DNA of 64,000 nucleotides from the NCBI RefSeq assembly GCF_000155675.2, contig NC_020911.1, positions 3,276,501 through 3,340,500 of the forward strand, read 5' to 3'. Each line of letters begins with the position of its first letter. Position 1 is the first letter of the stretch. The notes below the pieces were generated by a model. That model had not been told where the DNA came from. It searched no databases and saw nothing but the letters and a program-made list of their open reading frames with translations. The position numbers and the translations under genes are program-made. Source of the stretch: Octadecabacter antarcticus 307. Its GTDB lineage: Bacteria > Pseudomonadota > Alphaproteobacteria > Rhodobacterales > Rhodobacteraceae. Shown here piece after piece: positions 37,272-46,448 of the stretch.

Positions 37272-37902
37272 CGCGACCCTCACTACCGACGGCCTCGCGC
37301 CCAAAGGACAGGGCCGCATTCTCTTGTTGGCGTGCGGCGCATTGGCGCGTGAAATCCTTGATCTCATCAAGATAAACAGCTGGTCGCACATGGATCTGCA
37401 CTGCCTGCCTGCGATTCTGCACGTCCACCCAGCCAAAATCCCCGATGCCGTAGAACACGCGGTTCTAAAACACCGCGATGCCTATGATGAGATCTTCGTC
37501 GTTTATGCGGATTGCGGCACTGGCGGCATGTTGCAACGGCTCTGCGACAGGCTCGGGGTTGAAATGGTGCAAGGCCCGCATTGCTATTCCTTCTTTGAAG
37601 GCAACGAAGCCTTCGCTGCGAAAGACGAGATTTACAGCTTCTACCTGACCGATTTTCTGGTCCGCCAATTCGATGCTTTCGTGATTAAACCGCTGGGTTT
37701 GGATCGCCACCCCGAATTGCGTGACATGTATTTCGGAAATTACAAATCGCTGGTCTATCAGGCCCAAACAGATGATCCCGCTTTGACCAAACTGGCACAG
37801 CAACATGCCAAACGACTGGGCCTCGCATTCGAACACCGCCTGACGGGGTATGGAGATTTGGCCAGCGCGCTGAGCAACGTCACACTGGCGCCAACACGTT
37901 AA
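37264..37902 (+). CDS. DUF1638 protein
   Basis: The 212-residue protein is of the DUF1638 type: an N-terminal ILLLACGALAREIL, a conserved VYADCGTGG, and GPHCYSFFEG. DUF1638 genes often sit with corrinoid methyltransferases, so it may help load or reactivate the corrinoid protein; that is inference. Conserved cysteines and a histidine suggest metal or cofactor binding. It is the last gene of the cluster, 21 bases before the IS30 insertion. Confidence 0.82.
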   Translation: MDDATLTTDGLAPKGQGRILLLACGALAREILDLIKINSWSHMDLHCLPAILHVHPAKIPDAVEHAVLKHRDAYDEIFVVYADCGTGGMLQRLCDRLGVEMVQGPHCYSFFEGNEAFAAKDEIYSFYLTDFLVRQFDAFVIKPLGLDRHPELRDMYFGNYKSLVYQAQTDDPALTKLAQQHAKRLGLAFEHRLTGYGDLASALSNVTLAPTR

Positions 37903-38006
37903 GCCGACCTAACTTCTTAGGCTCAAGATTGAAGTGCGACACCTGCCGCTGAGAGCGTCATAGGATGTTGCTATGGAAAGTCACTACAAACACCTGGACG
38001 CCGAGG

Positions 38007-38020
38007 AACGAGGAACGAGG
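38007..38020 (+). repeat. 7-bp tandem duplication
   Basis: AACGAGG occurs twice in a row. Removing one copy restores the transposase reading AEERGVIFAEHQRG, so this is a recent frameshifting slippage event. Confidence 0.85.
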
Positions 38021-38760
38021 CGTAATCTTTGCAGAACATCAACGTGGCTCGAGCCTGCGTGAGATTGGCCGCCTTCTGGGGAGGCATCATGGCACCATCG
38101 GGCATGAATTGAAGCGGCGCGGCGCGTCCGATAGCTACGATCCCCAAGAGGCGCGGCGTGCTCATGATATGGCACAACGGCGCTCTGGTCGGCGGCGGAA
38201 GCTGGCCCCTGGTGCCCCGTTTTATGATTGGGTGCGCAACCGTCTGATCTATTGGTGCTGGTCGCCAGAGCAGATCGCGGCCAGATTACGGCTCATGCAT
38301 CCAGATGATCTCAGTCAGCGCACTAGCCACGAAGCGATCTATGCTGCGATCTACGCTCAGCCACGTGGCGGATTGAAGGCGCTGATGATTGAGGCGCTGC
38401 GGCGGGCCAAACCAAAACGCGGTGCTCAAAGCACCAGCTTAGCGGGCTCCGCTATGGTGCCGGAAACGTTGCGTATTATCCATCGTCCCGAAGACATCGA
38501 GGCACGTCTGGTTCCTGGCCACTGGGAAGGAGACTTGATTAAGGGGGCTTTCAATCGCTCAGCGATAGGTACGGTGGTGGAACGCAAGACGCGCTTCGTC
38601 ATTCTCAGAAGTTCAAGCGTCAAGCAATTGATCCGGGGGATCAATTGTAGCGCAGAACGCAGGGTTGTACCGCCAATGCTGCTCTCGAGGGCTTTACGCG
38701 GCAAATGAAACGTCTGCCCGTGGCGTTGCGCCGCTCGATGACCTATGATCGTGGCTCTGA

Positions 38761-38799
38761 CCCTCTCATGGTTTGCGAGCAAACCACTGCCGGGCAGTG
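38761..38799 (+). repeat. Double-palindrome element, copy 1 (39 bp)
   Basis: It begins CCCTCTCATG. Stem 1 is TGGTTTGC/GCAAACCA and stem 2 is CACTGCC-G-GGCAGTG. It sits inside the IS30 transposase gene and adds 13 codons (PLMVCEQTTAGQW) between DRGS-E and MACHPEL without shifting the frame. Copies 2 and 3 are at 63454 and 63764. Confidence 0.8.
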
Positions 38800-39081
38800 G
38801 ATGGCTTGCCACCCAGAACTCTCTCGCCGTCTGAAGATCGACATCTGGTTTTGTGACCCCCACACCCCGTGGCAACGCGGTTCAAACAAAAATACAAACG
38901 GGCTGCTACGCCAGTTTTTCCCGAAAGGAACTGACCTGGGCTGCCTCAGTCAAGCCGCCCTGAACGACGTCGCAAGCCTGATGAACGACCGGCCTCGTAA
39001 GACACTAGGATGGAGAACTCCCGCCGAAGCCATGGCCGAAAATCTTGCGGCCATTAAATTAATCGTCGCACTTCAGTCTTG

Positions 39082-39367
39082 GATCCAAGGTATCCAGATG
39101 CAGTTGATACGGCAAAACGACGTCCGGCAAATTTACCTCGCCGCCATTCAGCTCAAACTTGATCGGATAGGTTGGCTTGTGGCAATTCTCTGGCACCGCC
39201 GCGCTATGCGGAAACACGGTCTGCCCCATCAGCGTGTTCGATTTGGCATGGGTCGGATCGCAGACCACCCGGTTTTTCATGTAGAACCTCAACTGCGACC
39301 GCTTATTCGGCTGAATTTCGAACTGTAAGATCAATTGCACCTTATCCTCTACGAAGACGAGGTTCAT
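39082..39367 (-). pseudogene. Unidentified gene, 3' end cut by IS30
   Basis: The frame starts MNLVFVEDKVQLILQFEIQP and runs about 95 residues before entering the IS30 repeat, where it soon stops. The sequence is strand-rich (RFYMKNRVVCDPTHAK; YPIKFELNGGEVNLP) and reads as coding. I do not recognise the family. The rest of the gene is not on the other side of the IS. It lies downstream of sufE on the same strand. Confidence 0.5.
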
Positions 39368-39460
39368 CGGTCACCGGATGGTGAAGTCCCGCCAATGGCG
39401 CAGCGTGTCGACGGAGCCCAAGCTGGCGAAAATCGGCCTAAACCAAAACGTCCGAAGCCC

Positions 39461-39862
39461 TTACGTCGTCACCAATCTGATGCGTTCGATCATCGCGCGC
39501 AGCCCGTTGGACCGCTGCGCCGACAGGTGGTCGTTCAATCCCAAGCGTTCAAATTCCGCCCGCGCATCGACCGCAGCGACGTCGTCGACAGTCAAATCAT
39601 TATACAGCGCATGCAAAATCGCGATCAAGCCACTGACGATCATCGCGTCGCTCGCACCCTGAAATGTGAACACGCCATCTTCAACCTTTGGCACCAGCCA
39701 GACCTGCGACGCGCACCCGTCCACTTTGGTCGCAGGAACTTTGAACGCATCGTCGAGCGGCGCCATCTCGCGGCCCATGTCGATAACATGTGCGTATCTG
39801 TCTTCCCAATCGTCAAGAAACTCGAATGTTTCGGCGATGTCTTCGAAGGCTTGCGTGGCCAT
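39461..39862 (-). CDS. sufE: SufE-type cysteine desulfurase activator
   Basis: The 133-residue SufE accepts sulfur from the desulfurase SufS. The active cysteine is in KVDGCASQVWL and the C-terminal helix is as usual (RSNGLRAMIERI). It is monocistronic on the minus strand, upstream of the truncated gene and divergent from a lipoprotein gene. Confidence 0.95.
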   Translation of the reverse strand: MATQAFEDIAETFEFLDDWEDRYAHVIDMGREMAPLDDAFKVPATKVDGCASQVWLVPKVEDGVFTFQGASDAMIVSGLIAILHALYNDLTVDDVAAVDARAEFERLGLNDHLSAQRSNGLRAMIERIRLVTT

Positions 39863-40015
39863 GTTAGTCCCCTATCTTACACTTGACTTAGGCCGCTCCC
39901 CCTTAAACGTCCAGTGGTCGCCGCGCCGGCGTCTACATTTTCCAGTGTCTGCTTTTCACCAAGGCGACTTTGGGCTAGCAAGATATAAGCGACCAAGACC
40001 AAAAGGGGTTCATCC

Positions 40016-40501
40016 ATGCTGCGCGCAACATTTCTCGGCACCGCCGTCCTCATCACGCTGACCGGATGTGCACGCATCGCCGACAGCCGTTTCAACCCCG
40101 TGAACTGGTTTGGCAGCAGTACTGCCGCCCCATTGGACGCAAACGGCCAGACCCGGCCGTTGGTCCCAGAAAACCGCCGTAGTGTCGTGGTCGACAATCG
40201 CACATTGGTGCAAAGCATCACATCTCTGAGTATTGATCGCACCCCAAGTGGTTCGATCGTCCGCGCTGTCGGCGTCGCCCAAACGCAAGGCTATTTCAAC
40301 GCGGAACTGGTAAGTCGCGGCATCGCGGACGGTGTGCTGGACCTTGAATTCCGTGCCCAAGCGCCGACCGCTTTTGAAGTACCCGGCACCACACAATCAC
40401 GCGAGATAAGCGCCGCTTATGTCATTGATCGTGGAGACCTTTCCGCCGTTCGCAGCGTCCGCGTCACGGCAGCAACAAACGCACGGACTTCGGCGCGATA
40501 A
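40016..40501 (+). CDS. Hypothetical lipoprotein
   Basis: The 161-residue protein has a type II signal peptide with lipobox LTGC (cysteine near 18). The mature part is about 143 residues, predicted to form beta strands (RRSVVVDNRTLVQSI; VLDLEFRAQAP). I recognise no family. AGGGG precedes the ATG. The product is probably anchored to the inner or outer membrane facing the periplasm. Confidence 0.75.
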   Translation: MLRATFLGTAVLITLTGCARIADSRFNPVNWFGSSTAAPLDANGQTRPLVPENRRSVVVDNRTLVQSITSLSIDRTPSGSIVRAVGVAQTQGYFNAELVSRGIADGVLDLEFRAQAPTAFEVPGTTQSREISAAYVIDRGDLSAVRSVRVTAATNARTSAR

Positions 40502-40520
40502 GCCGTTTGGTAAGGTCAGG

Positions 40521-41678
40521 TCACAATGTAAAGGTCACAACCTTTTCGCCTTTTACCGCCAAGCCGATTTCGCCGTCGCACAGCCGCAACGCATCCGCGC
40601 CAAACACTTCTTTGCGCCATCCGCTTAGCGCTGCAACGTCGCGCAATCCGCCTGCGATCGCATCCAGATCGGCGCTGTTCGCGATCAGTTTTTGCGCAAC
40701 ACCTTCATTGTCCGCCGCCGATTTTACCAAGACGCGCAGCATATCCGCCAGCGCAGGGTTCACCTGCAGCTTTTCAAGGCTGGTATCCACGCGCGGCGCA
40801 TCCTCGGGCTTGGTGTTCAGACCTGCCTGCACTGCCGCCAAAATACCATCCGCAATGTCGCCACGCCGCGCTTCACGTAAAAGCAATCGGGACCGACCAA
40901 GGTCATCTTCGGACGTTGGTTTGGTTGATGCGATTTCCACCAGGGCGTCATCCTTAAACACACGATTGCGCGGAATATTGCGCGTTTTCGCGTGGATTTC
41001 CCTGAATCGCGCTAATTCACGCACGATTGACAAGAATTTACCTGAACTCGTCCGCGTCTTGACCCGTTTCCATGCGTTATCGGGATCCGCTTGATACGTC
41101 GCCGGATCATTCAGAACGGCCATTTCCTCAGCCACCCATTTCTTGCGACCAGACTTGTCGAGCTCGGCTGACAAATACTCATAAATCACCCGCAAATGGG
41201 TCACGTCAGCCAGCGCGTAAGTCTTTTGAGCATCGCTCAAGGGTCGGCGTGACCAGTCGGTAAAACGCGACGATTTATCAACATTATCCTTGGCGATTTT
41301 GCGCACCAGCGTCTCATAGCCTGCCTGTTCGCCAAACCCGCACACCATCGCCGCGACCTGTGTATCAAACAGCGGCTTCGGTATGATTCCCTGATCGACA
41401 AAGAAAATCTCTAGATCTTGACGTGCAGCGTGAAAGACTTTCACCACGTTCTCGTCTTTAAACAGATCATACAGCGGTGCCAGATCAAGGCCGTTCGCTA
41501 GCGGGTCCAGCAGCACCGCATCATCGTCGCCGTCGCCCATATAGGCCAGCTGGATGAGGCACAGCTTTGAATAATAGGTCCGTTCGCGCAGGAATTCAGT
41601 GTCCACGGTCACGTAAGGATACTTGGCGGCCTGCGCGCAATACGTCGCAAGCTCGGCTGTCGTTGTGATGGTCTTCAT
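40521..41678 (-). CDS. rnd: Ribonuclease D
   Basis: The 385-residue 3'-5' exonuclease matures tRNA ends. The DEDD residues are in VDTEFLRERTY, FHAARQDLEIFF, DTQVAAM and YALADVTHLRVIYEYL. An HRDC domain follows (about 205-290). The ATG at 41678 with AGG upstream gives the normal start; ten more codons upstream are unlikely. Confidence 0.94.
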   Translation of the reverse strand: MKTITTTAELATYCAQAAKYPYVTVDTEFLRERTYYSKLCLIQLAYMGDGDDDAVLLDPLANGLDLAPLYDLFKDENVVKVFHAARQDLEIFFVDQGIIPKPLFDTQVAAMVCGFGEQAGYETLVRKIAKDNVDKSSRFTDWSRRPLSDAQKTYALADVTHLRVIYEYLSAELDKSGRKKWVAEEMAVLNDPATYQADPDNAWKRVKTRTSSGKFLSIVRELARFREIHAKTRNIPRNRVFKDDALVEIASTKPTSEDDLGRSRLLLREARRGDIADGILAAVQAGLNTKPEDAPRVDTSLEKLQVNPALADMLRVLVKSAADNEGVAQKLIANSADLDAIAGGLRDVAALSGWRKEVFGADALRLCDGEIGLAVKGEKVVTFTL

Positions 41679-41739
41679 CTGCGCCTTTTCATATTGTTGG
41701 GCCCACATTTTGCTAGGGCCACGCTCATTTCATCAAACT

Positions 41740-42351
41740 CTAGGGGATTGATCGGGTGATGGGAAGATGCACAGCGTGGCGATTTTGGGCAGCAAAACGC
41801 CGCAAGACGGCTGGGTAGAGTTCGTGTTCACGCGGCAACAACCGCGTAGCCAAAGATTCAGGCGTGTCTCCTGCCAAAACCGCGATCCGCGCTTGGCCAA
41901 GGATCGGCCCATCATCAAGCGCAGCCGTCACTTCATGCACACTGCACCCATGTTCAGTGTCGCCTGCTTCCAGTGCGCGTGCATGGGTGTGCAGGCCTTT
42001 GTATTTCGGCAAAAGTGACGGGTGAATGTTCAGCATTCGACCTGCATAGCGGGCTGTAAAACCGCTGGTCAGGATACGCATGAACCCCGCAAGGCATATG
42101 ATATCAGGCGAAAACCGTTCAAGCGTTGCATGAAGAATACCTTCGAACGCACTACGATCACCGTTGAATTCATTATGATCCACAACAGCCGTTGCAATCC
42201 CCAGGTCGCGTGCCTTGGCAAGACCATCCGCGTCAGGGTTATTTGACAAAACTACAACTGGACGCGCCGGATGATACCCAACCATGCTGTGCGCAAGGGC
42301 CACCATGTTCGACCCACCCCCAGAAATCAGGATGGCGACGCGTTTGGTCAA
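41740..42351 (-). CDS. purN: Phosphoribosylglycinamide formyltransferase PurN
   Basis: The 203-residue enzyme uses 10-formyl-THF in the third step of purine synthesis. It has the phosphate-binding start ISGGGSNM, the catalytic LAGFMRIL, and [12 protein letters not shown] with the active His. It overlaps purM by four bases, a purM-purN operon. Confidence 0.96.
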   Translation of the reverse strand: MTKRVAILISGGGSNMVALAHSMVGYHPARPVVVLSNNPDADGLAKARDLGIATAVVDHNEFNGDRSAFEGILHATLERFSPDIICLAGFMRILTSGFTARYAGRMLNIHPSLLPKYKGLHTHARALEAGDTEHGCSVHEVTAALDDGPILGQARIAVLAGDTPESLATRLLPREHELYPAVLRRFAAQNRHAVHLPITRSIP

Positions 42352-43400
42352 AGCAGCGAACCGGTGTAACGAACGCCCTCACCCGCAGCAACTTTGCCGA
42401 TCTCAAAGACATCGTGCCCCGCCCCTGCAAAGGCCGCCCGCGCCACATCGACCTTATCGGGTGCCACCGCCGCAACCATGCCGATCCCGCAGTTAAAGGT
42501 CTTGAGCATTTCACCTTGGTCTAGTCCGCCCCGATCACCCAACCATTTGAACACAGGCAAAAGATCCCAAGCGTCCAGATCAATTTCAGCGCCCAAGCCA
42601 ACGGGCAGAACGCGTGGTAAGTTTTCCGTAAGACCGCCGCCCGTGATGTGCGCCAAGGCGTGCACCGTGTCAGGTTCACAAATCGCCGCAACCGCGCCTT
42701 TGACATACAGCGTTGTCGGCGCAAGCAATGCTTCGCCCAAGGTTTCATCACTAAACGGGCTGGGATCAGCCCACCCGAGACCGGAAAGCTCAACGATCTT
42801 GCGCACAAGGCTATAGCCGTTGGAATGCACGCCGTTGGATGCCAGCCCTAACAAAACGTCCCCCGCAGCCACGCCGCGCGGTAAATCCGCACCGCGTTCC
42901 ATCGCGCCAACGCTAAATCCCGCCAGGTCGAAATCACCCGCTGGGTACATCCCCGGCATTTCTGCTGTTTCGCCACCAATTAGGGCGCAACCAGACAATT
43001 CACAGCCCCTTGCGATCCCATTAATGATGCGCGTCGCTTGGTCTAATTCCAGCTTGCCAGTCGCGAAATAATCAAGAAAGAACAAAGGTTCAGCGCCTTG
43101 GCAGACCAGATCGTTAACACACATGGCAACCAGATCAATCCCAACCCCGTCAACCAATCCGGTATCAATGGCGATGCGCAGCTTGGTGCCAACACCATCC
43201 GTGGCCGCAACCAGTATCGGGTCTTTGAACCCAGCACCCTTTAGATCGAACATCGCGCCGAAACCGCCCAAACCGGCCATCACGCCAGATCGATTGGTGC
43301 GCTTGGCGGCAGGTTTGATCCGCTCCACCAACGTATTGCCAGCGTCGATATCGACGCCCGCGTCCGCATAGGTCAGACCATTTTTACCTGTCGTCGTCAT
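42348..43400 (-). CDS. purM: Phosphoribosylformylglycinamidine cyclo-ligase PurM
   Basis: The 350-residue AIR synthetase has the PurM start [15 protein letters not shown], the ATP-binding [10 protein letters not shown], and [13 protein letters not shown]. It is the first gene of purMN. The ATG at 43400 gives the standard N-terminus; upstream frame sequence is noncoding. Confidence 0.96.
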   Translation of the reverse strand: MTTTGKNGLTYADAGVDIDAGNTLVERIKPAAKRTNRSGVMAGLGGFGAMFDLKGAGFKDPILVAATDGVGTKLRIAIDTGLVDGVGIDLVAMCVNDLVCQGAEPLFFLDYFATGKLELDQATRIINGIARGCELSGCALIGGETAEMPGMYPAGDFDLAGFSVGAMERGADLPRGVAAGDVLLGLASNGVHSNGYSLVRKIVELSGLGWADPSPFSDETLGEALLAPTTLYVKGAVAAICEPDTVHALAHITGGGLTENLPRVLPVGLGAEIDLDAWDLLPVFKWLGDRGGLDQGEMLKTFNCGIGMVAAVAPDKVDVARAAFAGAGHDVFEIGKVAAGEGVRYTGSLL

Positions 43401-43803
43401 CGCCCAATTCCCCACAAACATAATACACCGCGCGATATCGCAAAGCGGTGCTCCCTTCAACCGGATGGTTGACCCGGACCCCACAAAAGGGCCGCGATTT
43501 GACGATGGACAGTTTTGTGCAAAATCTTCAGGACATTTTTGATACGGGCGAGGTACTTTCGCCCCCTCACTTACTGGCCTTTGTCAGGCTGGCGTGGCTC
43601 GTCTATCTGACGCGGCGCGGAACCGGCAGATTTCTGGCGTAGCTTTTTTTACGCGTCGCTGGAAACACAAATCCACAACATCTGGAAAAAGGGCCTACAA
43701 ATATGCACTTCGGCACACGTTCAAAAACTGACGTTCATTATCGAACGGCAGGCGTTCTATGAACGGAATGTCAGTTTAAGGTGCGCTGTCTGAAAGTTTC
43801 CCG
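43401..43803. other. Intergenic region between purM and zeta copy 2
   Basis: No firm gene lies here. A 45-codon frame (ATG 43505, [20 protein letters not shown]) reads in a coding-like way but has no ribosome site. Inverted repeats of GTTC/GAAC near 43730-43770 may belong to the end of the zeta gene. Confidence 0.4.
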
Positions 43804-44121
43804 TCAATTCTGCTCAGTCATAATTTGTGATTGGGCCTCATGCATTAGGCTGGACATCTTGGCGCGGATTGTAGCTTCATCCGCCTTGCTCCCCAGATCA
43901 CTGGACACTTTGCCAAAAACAGCCTCGTGTCCTCCTTCTTCGAAATAGGATTTGACGACGTCTTTAGCGTGAGCGGCGGCGTCATCACCAGATTTTCCCA
44001 TCAGTTCAGCCGCCCAGAGACCCAGCAATTTGTTGCGCCTTGCATCAACTTTGAATTGTATCTCCGCGTCGTGCGCAAACTTGTTTTCAAATGCGTTCTC
44101 ACGATCGTTGATTGTGGCCAT
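43804..44121 (-). CDS. ATP synthase zeta subunit (DUF1476), copy 2
   Basis: The 105-residue paralogue of the 32258 gene keeps the core (DRENAFENKFAHDAEIQFKVDARRNKLLGLWAAELMG) but differs in the first residues and last helix. The N-terminal segment of zeta inhibits F1-ATPase, so changes there could alter control. It has AGGAG upstream and lies 250 bases downstream of the DUF2333 operon on the same strand, at the edge of the ECF regulon. No ECF motif directly precedes it. Confidence 0.88.
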   Translation of the reverse strand: MATINDRENAFENKFAHDAEIQFKVDARRNKLLGLWAAELMGKSGDDAAAHAKDVVKSYFEEGGHEAVFGKVSSDLGSKADEATIRAKMSSLMHEAQSQIMTEQN

Positions 44122-44371
44122 TTGGTGTCTCCTCAGATTGATGGTTCTTTGTTTCTGATCAGATGGTGTTCACGACGCTTCAAGATACGCATCAGAACTA
44201 TTCGCAATGTGAAATACTGACGATAACTTGAGGCCAAAAATATGTTTTTTGGGATCGTCGGTTAGCAGAAGCGGAGCGGATCGCGAGGCGGCGCGTATTG
44301 ACGCCCAAGGGCAACCGGTAATGAGCGTTGCAATTACAAAGTGGTGTACAGTTGGAATTTTGCTATGAGTT

Positions 44372-44731
44372 TCATTTCTCAGCTGCGGTTTCTGGCTGTT
44401 TTGGATGTCCTTCAGGCGTAATATCATGGCGGCTAAAAGTACGATCTTTGGACGCGTCCAGTATGGCGATAACCTCTCGGCCAATCGCACGATCTTGCTC
44501 GGCGCTAAGTATCATGTCACCAACGGCATCAATCAGTCCTTCCCGATGAAGACCGAGCAAGTGCAGTTGATGGTTGGGCAGGCGGTCAAGTGCGATCACA
44601 ATGGAGGCGACGTCTTTGCCGAAGCGCCAGTTGGCATAAGCGTGCCTCAGAGCGCCCAGCCCACGGCCTTGGTTTGCGGATGCGTGATCAGGCGTCATTG
44701 CATCATCAGTTCTGAGAAGTTTTTTGAACAT
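44372..44731 (-). CDS. Small protein with DUF1127-like segment
   Basis: The 119-residue protein starts MFKKLLRTDDAMTPDHAS. Its middle (ALDRLPNHQLHLLGLHREGLIDAV) resembles the DUF1127 pattern of short Arg-rich regulators, but the match is weak. AGGAC-like bases precede the ATG. It lies 31 bases after the DUF2333 gene and is probably transcribed with it from the ECF-type promoter at 45833. Function is unknown. Confidence 0.6.
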   Translation of the reverse strand: MFKKLLRTDDAMTPDHASANQGRGLGALRHAYANWRFGKDVASIVIALDRLPNHQLHLLGLHREGLIDAVGDMILSAEQDRAIGREVIAILDASKDRTFSRHDITPEGHPKQPETAAEK

Positions 44732-44762
44732 AGGAAAGTCCTCTTTTGATGTTTGGTCTGGA

Positions 44763-45800
44763 TCAGATGGCCAGCACGCCAATCACTTCTTCAAGCTGCA
44801 GAATCGCGCGTTTCATAAAGAAACCCTGCAGAGCGAGGTGGTTGGCAAAGATGGATCTGTCGAGATTTCCGTTCAGCACAATGGCGGGACGCAGCTGCGA
44901 TCCCAGCCGGAGACTGTCCATGGCCTGCCCCCAGATCTGGCCGAGGTTGTTCTCATCGATGACCTTGACGTAATCCTCGCCCAGTGACTCGAGAATGACG
45001 TCGTAGGCGTAAAGCATCCCCTTATTCTGGTAAAATACGTCGTCGGCAGCTTGGCTGAACATCCACCATCCGGTGTCTTGAGCCTGATCAATAAGCGAGG
45101 TCTGCGATCCAAGGTCGTCAGAGATGCGCGAAAGCGCGGCGGCAAGCGTATCGTTGCGTAGTTCGAACTCCGCCTGACCGCGTGCAAGGCGGGTATTGTA
45201 GCTTTGAAGTGCTGCAAGCCCCTGAAGGTATTGGCGCTCAGACGGGACTGAAGGAAGGAAAGAGGTTGACGGCTCCCAAAGCCAGATATTGGGCGGGTAT
45301 TGCAAGAAGCCCGAGGCGCGCTCAAGATCGGGATCGGCGCTGGACGAGCCGCTCCTGCGACCAATCTGGTCCAACATCTCAAAACTGAAGCGGCCTACTG
45401 CATTGATCACGCCAATCTGGAAATTCGGCATATTGTCAAGAATCCCAGACGGCGCGAAAAACGGATCGTTGGGTGTCCAGCCATGTACGTTTAACTCACG
45501 GTCCAGCAGGGCGGCGGCAGTTGCGACGGCAGCGCTGCCATTCGCAGGTGCAACGATGGCCTGAAACTCAGGATTGGCATCAACCTCATGTTTCATAAGG
45601 CCGAAAACGCCGTAGTTGACTATGATCGCGAGCGAAAGTCCCACAACCAAAAATTTGCCGCTTCGCCAACTTAAGCGCGGCCTGAACCAACTTAAGCGCG
45701 GCTTGAACCGGCGCCACCACTTACGTCGCGCAGTCTTGCCGCCATTAGGTGCAGTCTTGGCACCATTCGGAACAATCTTATCTTGCGGGGTTGTCGGCAC
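44763..45800 (-). CDS. DUF2333 membrane protein
   Basis: The 345-residue protein has a basic cytoplasmic N-terminus, one membrane segment at about 50-70 (KFLVVGLSLAIIVNYGVFGL) and a large periplasmic region with the DUF2333 features (NVHGWTPNDPFFAPSGILDNMPNFQIG; IWGQAMDSL). Function is unknown. GTG 45800 is chosen because AAGGAGG stands eight bases upstream. A 21-bp tandem repeat duplicates PRLSWF in the N-terminal region. It is preceded by an ECF-type promoter motif, and its promoter and first 25 codons recur at 50908-51034. Confidence 0.85.
   Translation of the reverse strand: MPTTPQDKIVPNGAKTAPNGGKTARRKWWRRFKPRLSWFRPRLSWRSGKFLVVGLSLAIIVNYGVFGLMKHEVDANPEFQAIVAPANGSAAVATAAALLDRELNVHGWTPNDPFFAPSGILDNMPNFQIGVINAVGRFSFEMLDQIGRRSGSSSADPDLERASGFLQYPPNIWLWEPSTSFLPSVPSERQYLQGLAALQSYNTRLARGQAEFELRNDTLAAALSRISDDLGSQTSLIDQAQDTGWWMFSQAADDVFYQNKGMLYAYDVILESLGEDYVKVIDENNLGQIWGQAMDSLRLGSQLRPAIVLNGNLDRSIFANHLALQGFFMKRAILQLEEVIGVLAI
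45667..45708 (-). repeat. 21-bp tandem repeat in the DUF2333 gene
   Basis: Two units of 21 bases (45667-45687 and 45688-45708), beginning CAACTTAAGCGCGG, differ at one base. They encode a duplicated seven-residue unit (PRLSWF) before the membrane segment, in frame. Confidence 0.8.
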
Positions 45801-45832
45801 GTCAGTGGCCTCCTTGCGTATCTTAAAACACA

Positions 45833-45858
45833 AACGCGCTGGCACCGGGTTTCATCCC
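45833..45858 (-). promoter_or_regulatory. ECF-type promoter motif D (DUF2333 operon)
   Basis: On the minus strand GGGATGAAAC and CGCGTT end a 26-base motif, 32 bases before the GTG of the DUF2333 gene. It is one of seven near-identical motifs in 45.8-53.3 kb. Confidence 0.75.
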
Positions 45859-45904
45859 TAGAAATGCGGCAGAAAGGATAAACAGAAAATAGAAGCGTCC
45901 CACG

Positions 45905-45930
45905 GGGATAAAAGTGACGCCACGCGCGTA
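45905..45930 (+). promoter_or_regulatory. ECF-type promoter motif F (relic)
   Basis: GGGATAAAAG and CGCGTA frame the usual 26 bases, with one change in each box. It points to a decayed ECF-gene start and no intact gene follows closely. Confidence 0.45.
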
Positions 45931-46324
45931 CTTGTTTTTTACGACTTAGATAGGCTTACGCAAAGAACTTGGACGAGGCATTCCTGACTAAGTCAGCAGT
46001 CCAAGAGGCAACAGATCGAATAATCCGTGCCACGCCGTCGTGTGATACAGTCCTAACAGCTTATGGAATCCGCCCTTCAACCGCCGACCGTCGTTCACGC
46101 AGGCTTCCTCGAGCGCATCGACGATCCCAAGACCAACTGCCTTAACGCGCTGCTGGCGTGTAACTGGACCGTCGTCACCTCGCGCGATTGCGCCGACTAA
46201 GGCGCGGTGCCAATTGGGCGGTTACAGATCATCGCAGACTTTAGTCGCTGCGTTATAGAACGTTAATATCCCAACAATTTCGGATGAAAAGTCGGCCGTG
46301 ACTTACAGTTTTCCATCCGCTGGC
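45931..46324. other. Region with ECF-gene remnant and a small frame
   Basis: The first 45 bases are a remnant of the sigma-gene start. A 45-codon frame at 46063-46200 (MESALQPPTVVHAGFLERID) reads plausibly but has no ribosome site. I see nothing else. Confidence 0.4.
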
Positions 46325-46350
46325 GGGATGAAACTGCGACCCTGCGCGTT
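46325..46350 (+). promoter_or_regulatory. ECF-type promoter motif A (OLD-like ATPase)
   Basis: GGGATGAAAC and CGCGTT frame 26 bases. It ends 98 bases before the GTG start of the ATPase gene and is a close match to motifs B to E. Confidence 0.75.
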
Positions 46351-46448
46351 CTTGGAATAACTGCGGATGATTGTGTCACACGATTGACAACTGGCGACAG
46401 GGCGAATGTCCACACCAGCCAGGCCGCCGAAATTATAGGAGAATATCC

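Larger units (their letters stand above)
37973..39060 (+). pseudogene. IS30-family transposase, frameshifted
   Basis: The frame from ATG 37973 gives MESHYKHLDAEERG, and then a 7-bp tandem duplication (AACGAGG at 38007-38013 and 38014-38020) shifts it. The second frame runs to about 38660 with an HTH (SSLREIGRLLGRHHGTI) and the catalytic start GHWEGDLIKG. A second shift near 38640-38670 leads to a third frame with MTYDRGSD and TNGLLRQFFPKGTDL. A palindromic 39-bp insert lies at 38761-38799. The protein cannot be made intact. Confidence 0.85.
37924..39081 (+). mobile_element. IS30-family insertion sequence, inactive
   Basis: The element is 1158 bp with 17-bp terminal inverted repeats: CAAGATTGAAGTGCGAC at 37924-37940, and the inverse of CAAGACTGAAGTGCGAC at 39065-39081. 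No short target duplication is visible, so its flanks have been rearranged since insertion. The gene to its right is truncated at the IS edge. Its transposase has two frameshifts and a 39-bp insert. Confidence 0.85.
45711..45975. repeat. Duplicated divergent promoter region, copy 1
   Basis: The segment matches 50908-51165. Shared stretches are CACAAACGCGCTGG and TTTCATCCCTAGAAATGCGG. It holds the DUF2333 start, motif D, motif F and a 3' remnant TACGCAAAGAACTTGG equal to the ECF sigma gene start (TACGCAAAGAGCTTGA). So a second ECF gene start once stood here. Confidence 0.75.

Noticed and set aside
43505..43642. 45-codon frame [17 protein letters not shown]
   Set aside because: Coding-like, but no ribosome site and no known family; kept only as a note on the gap.
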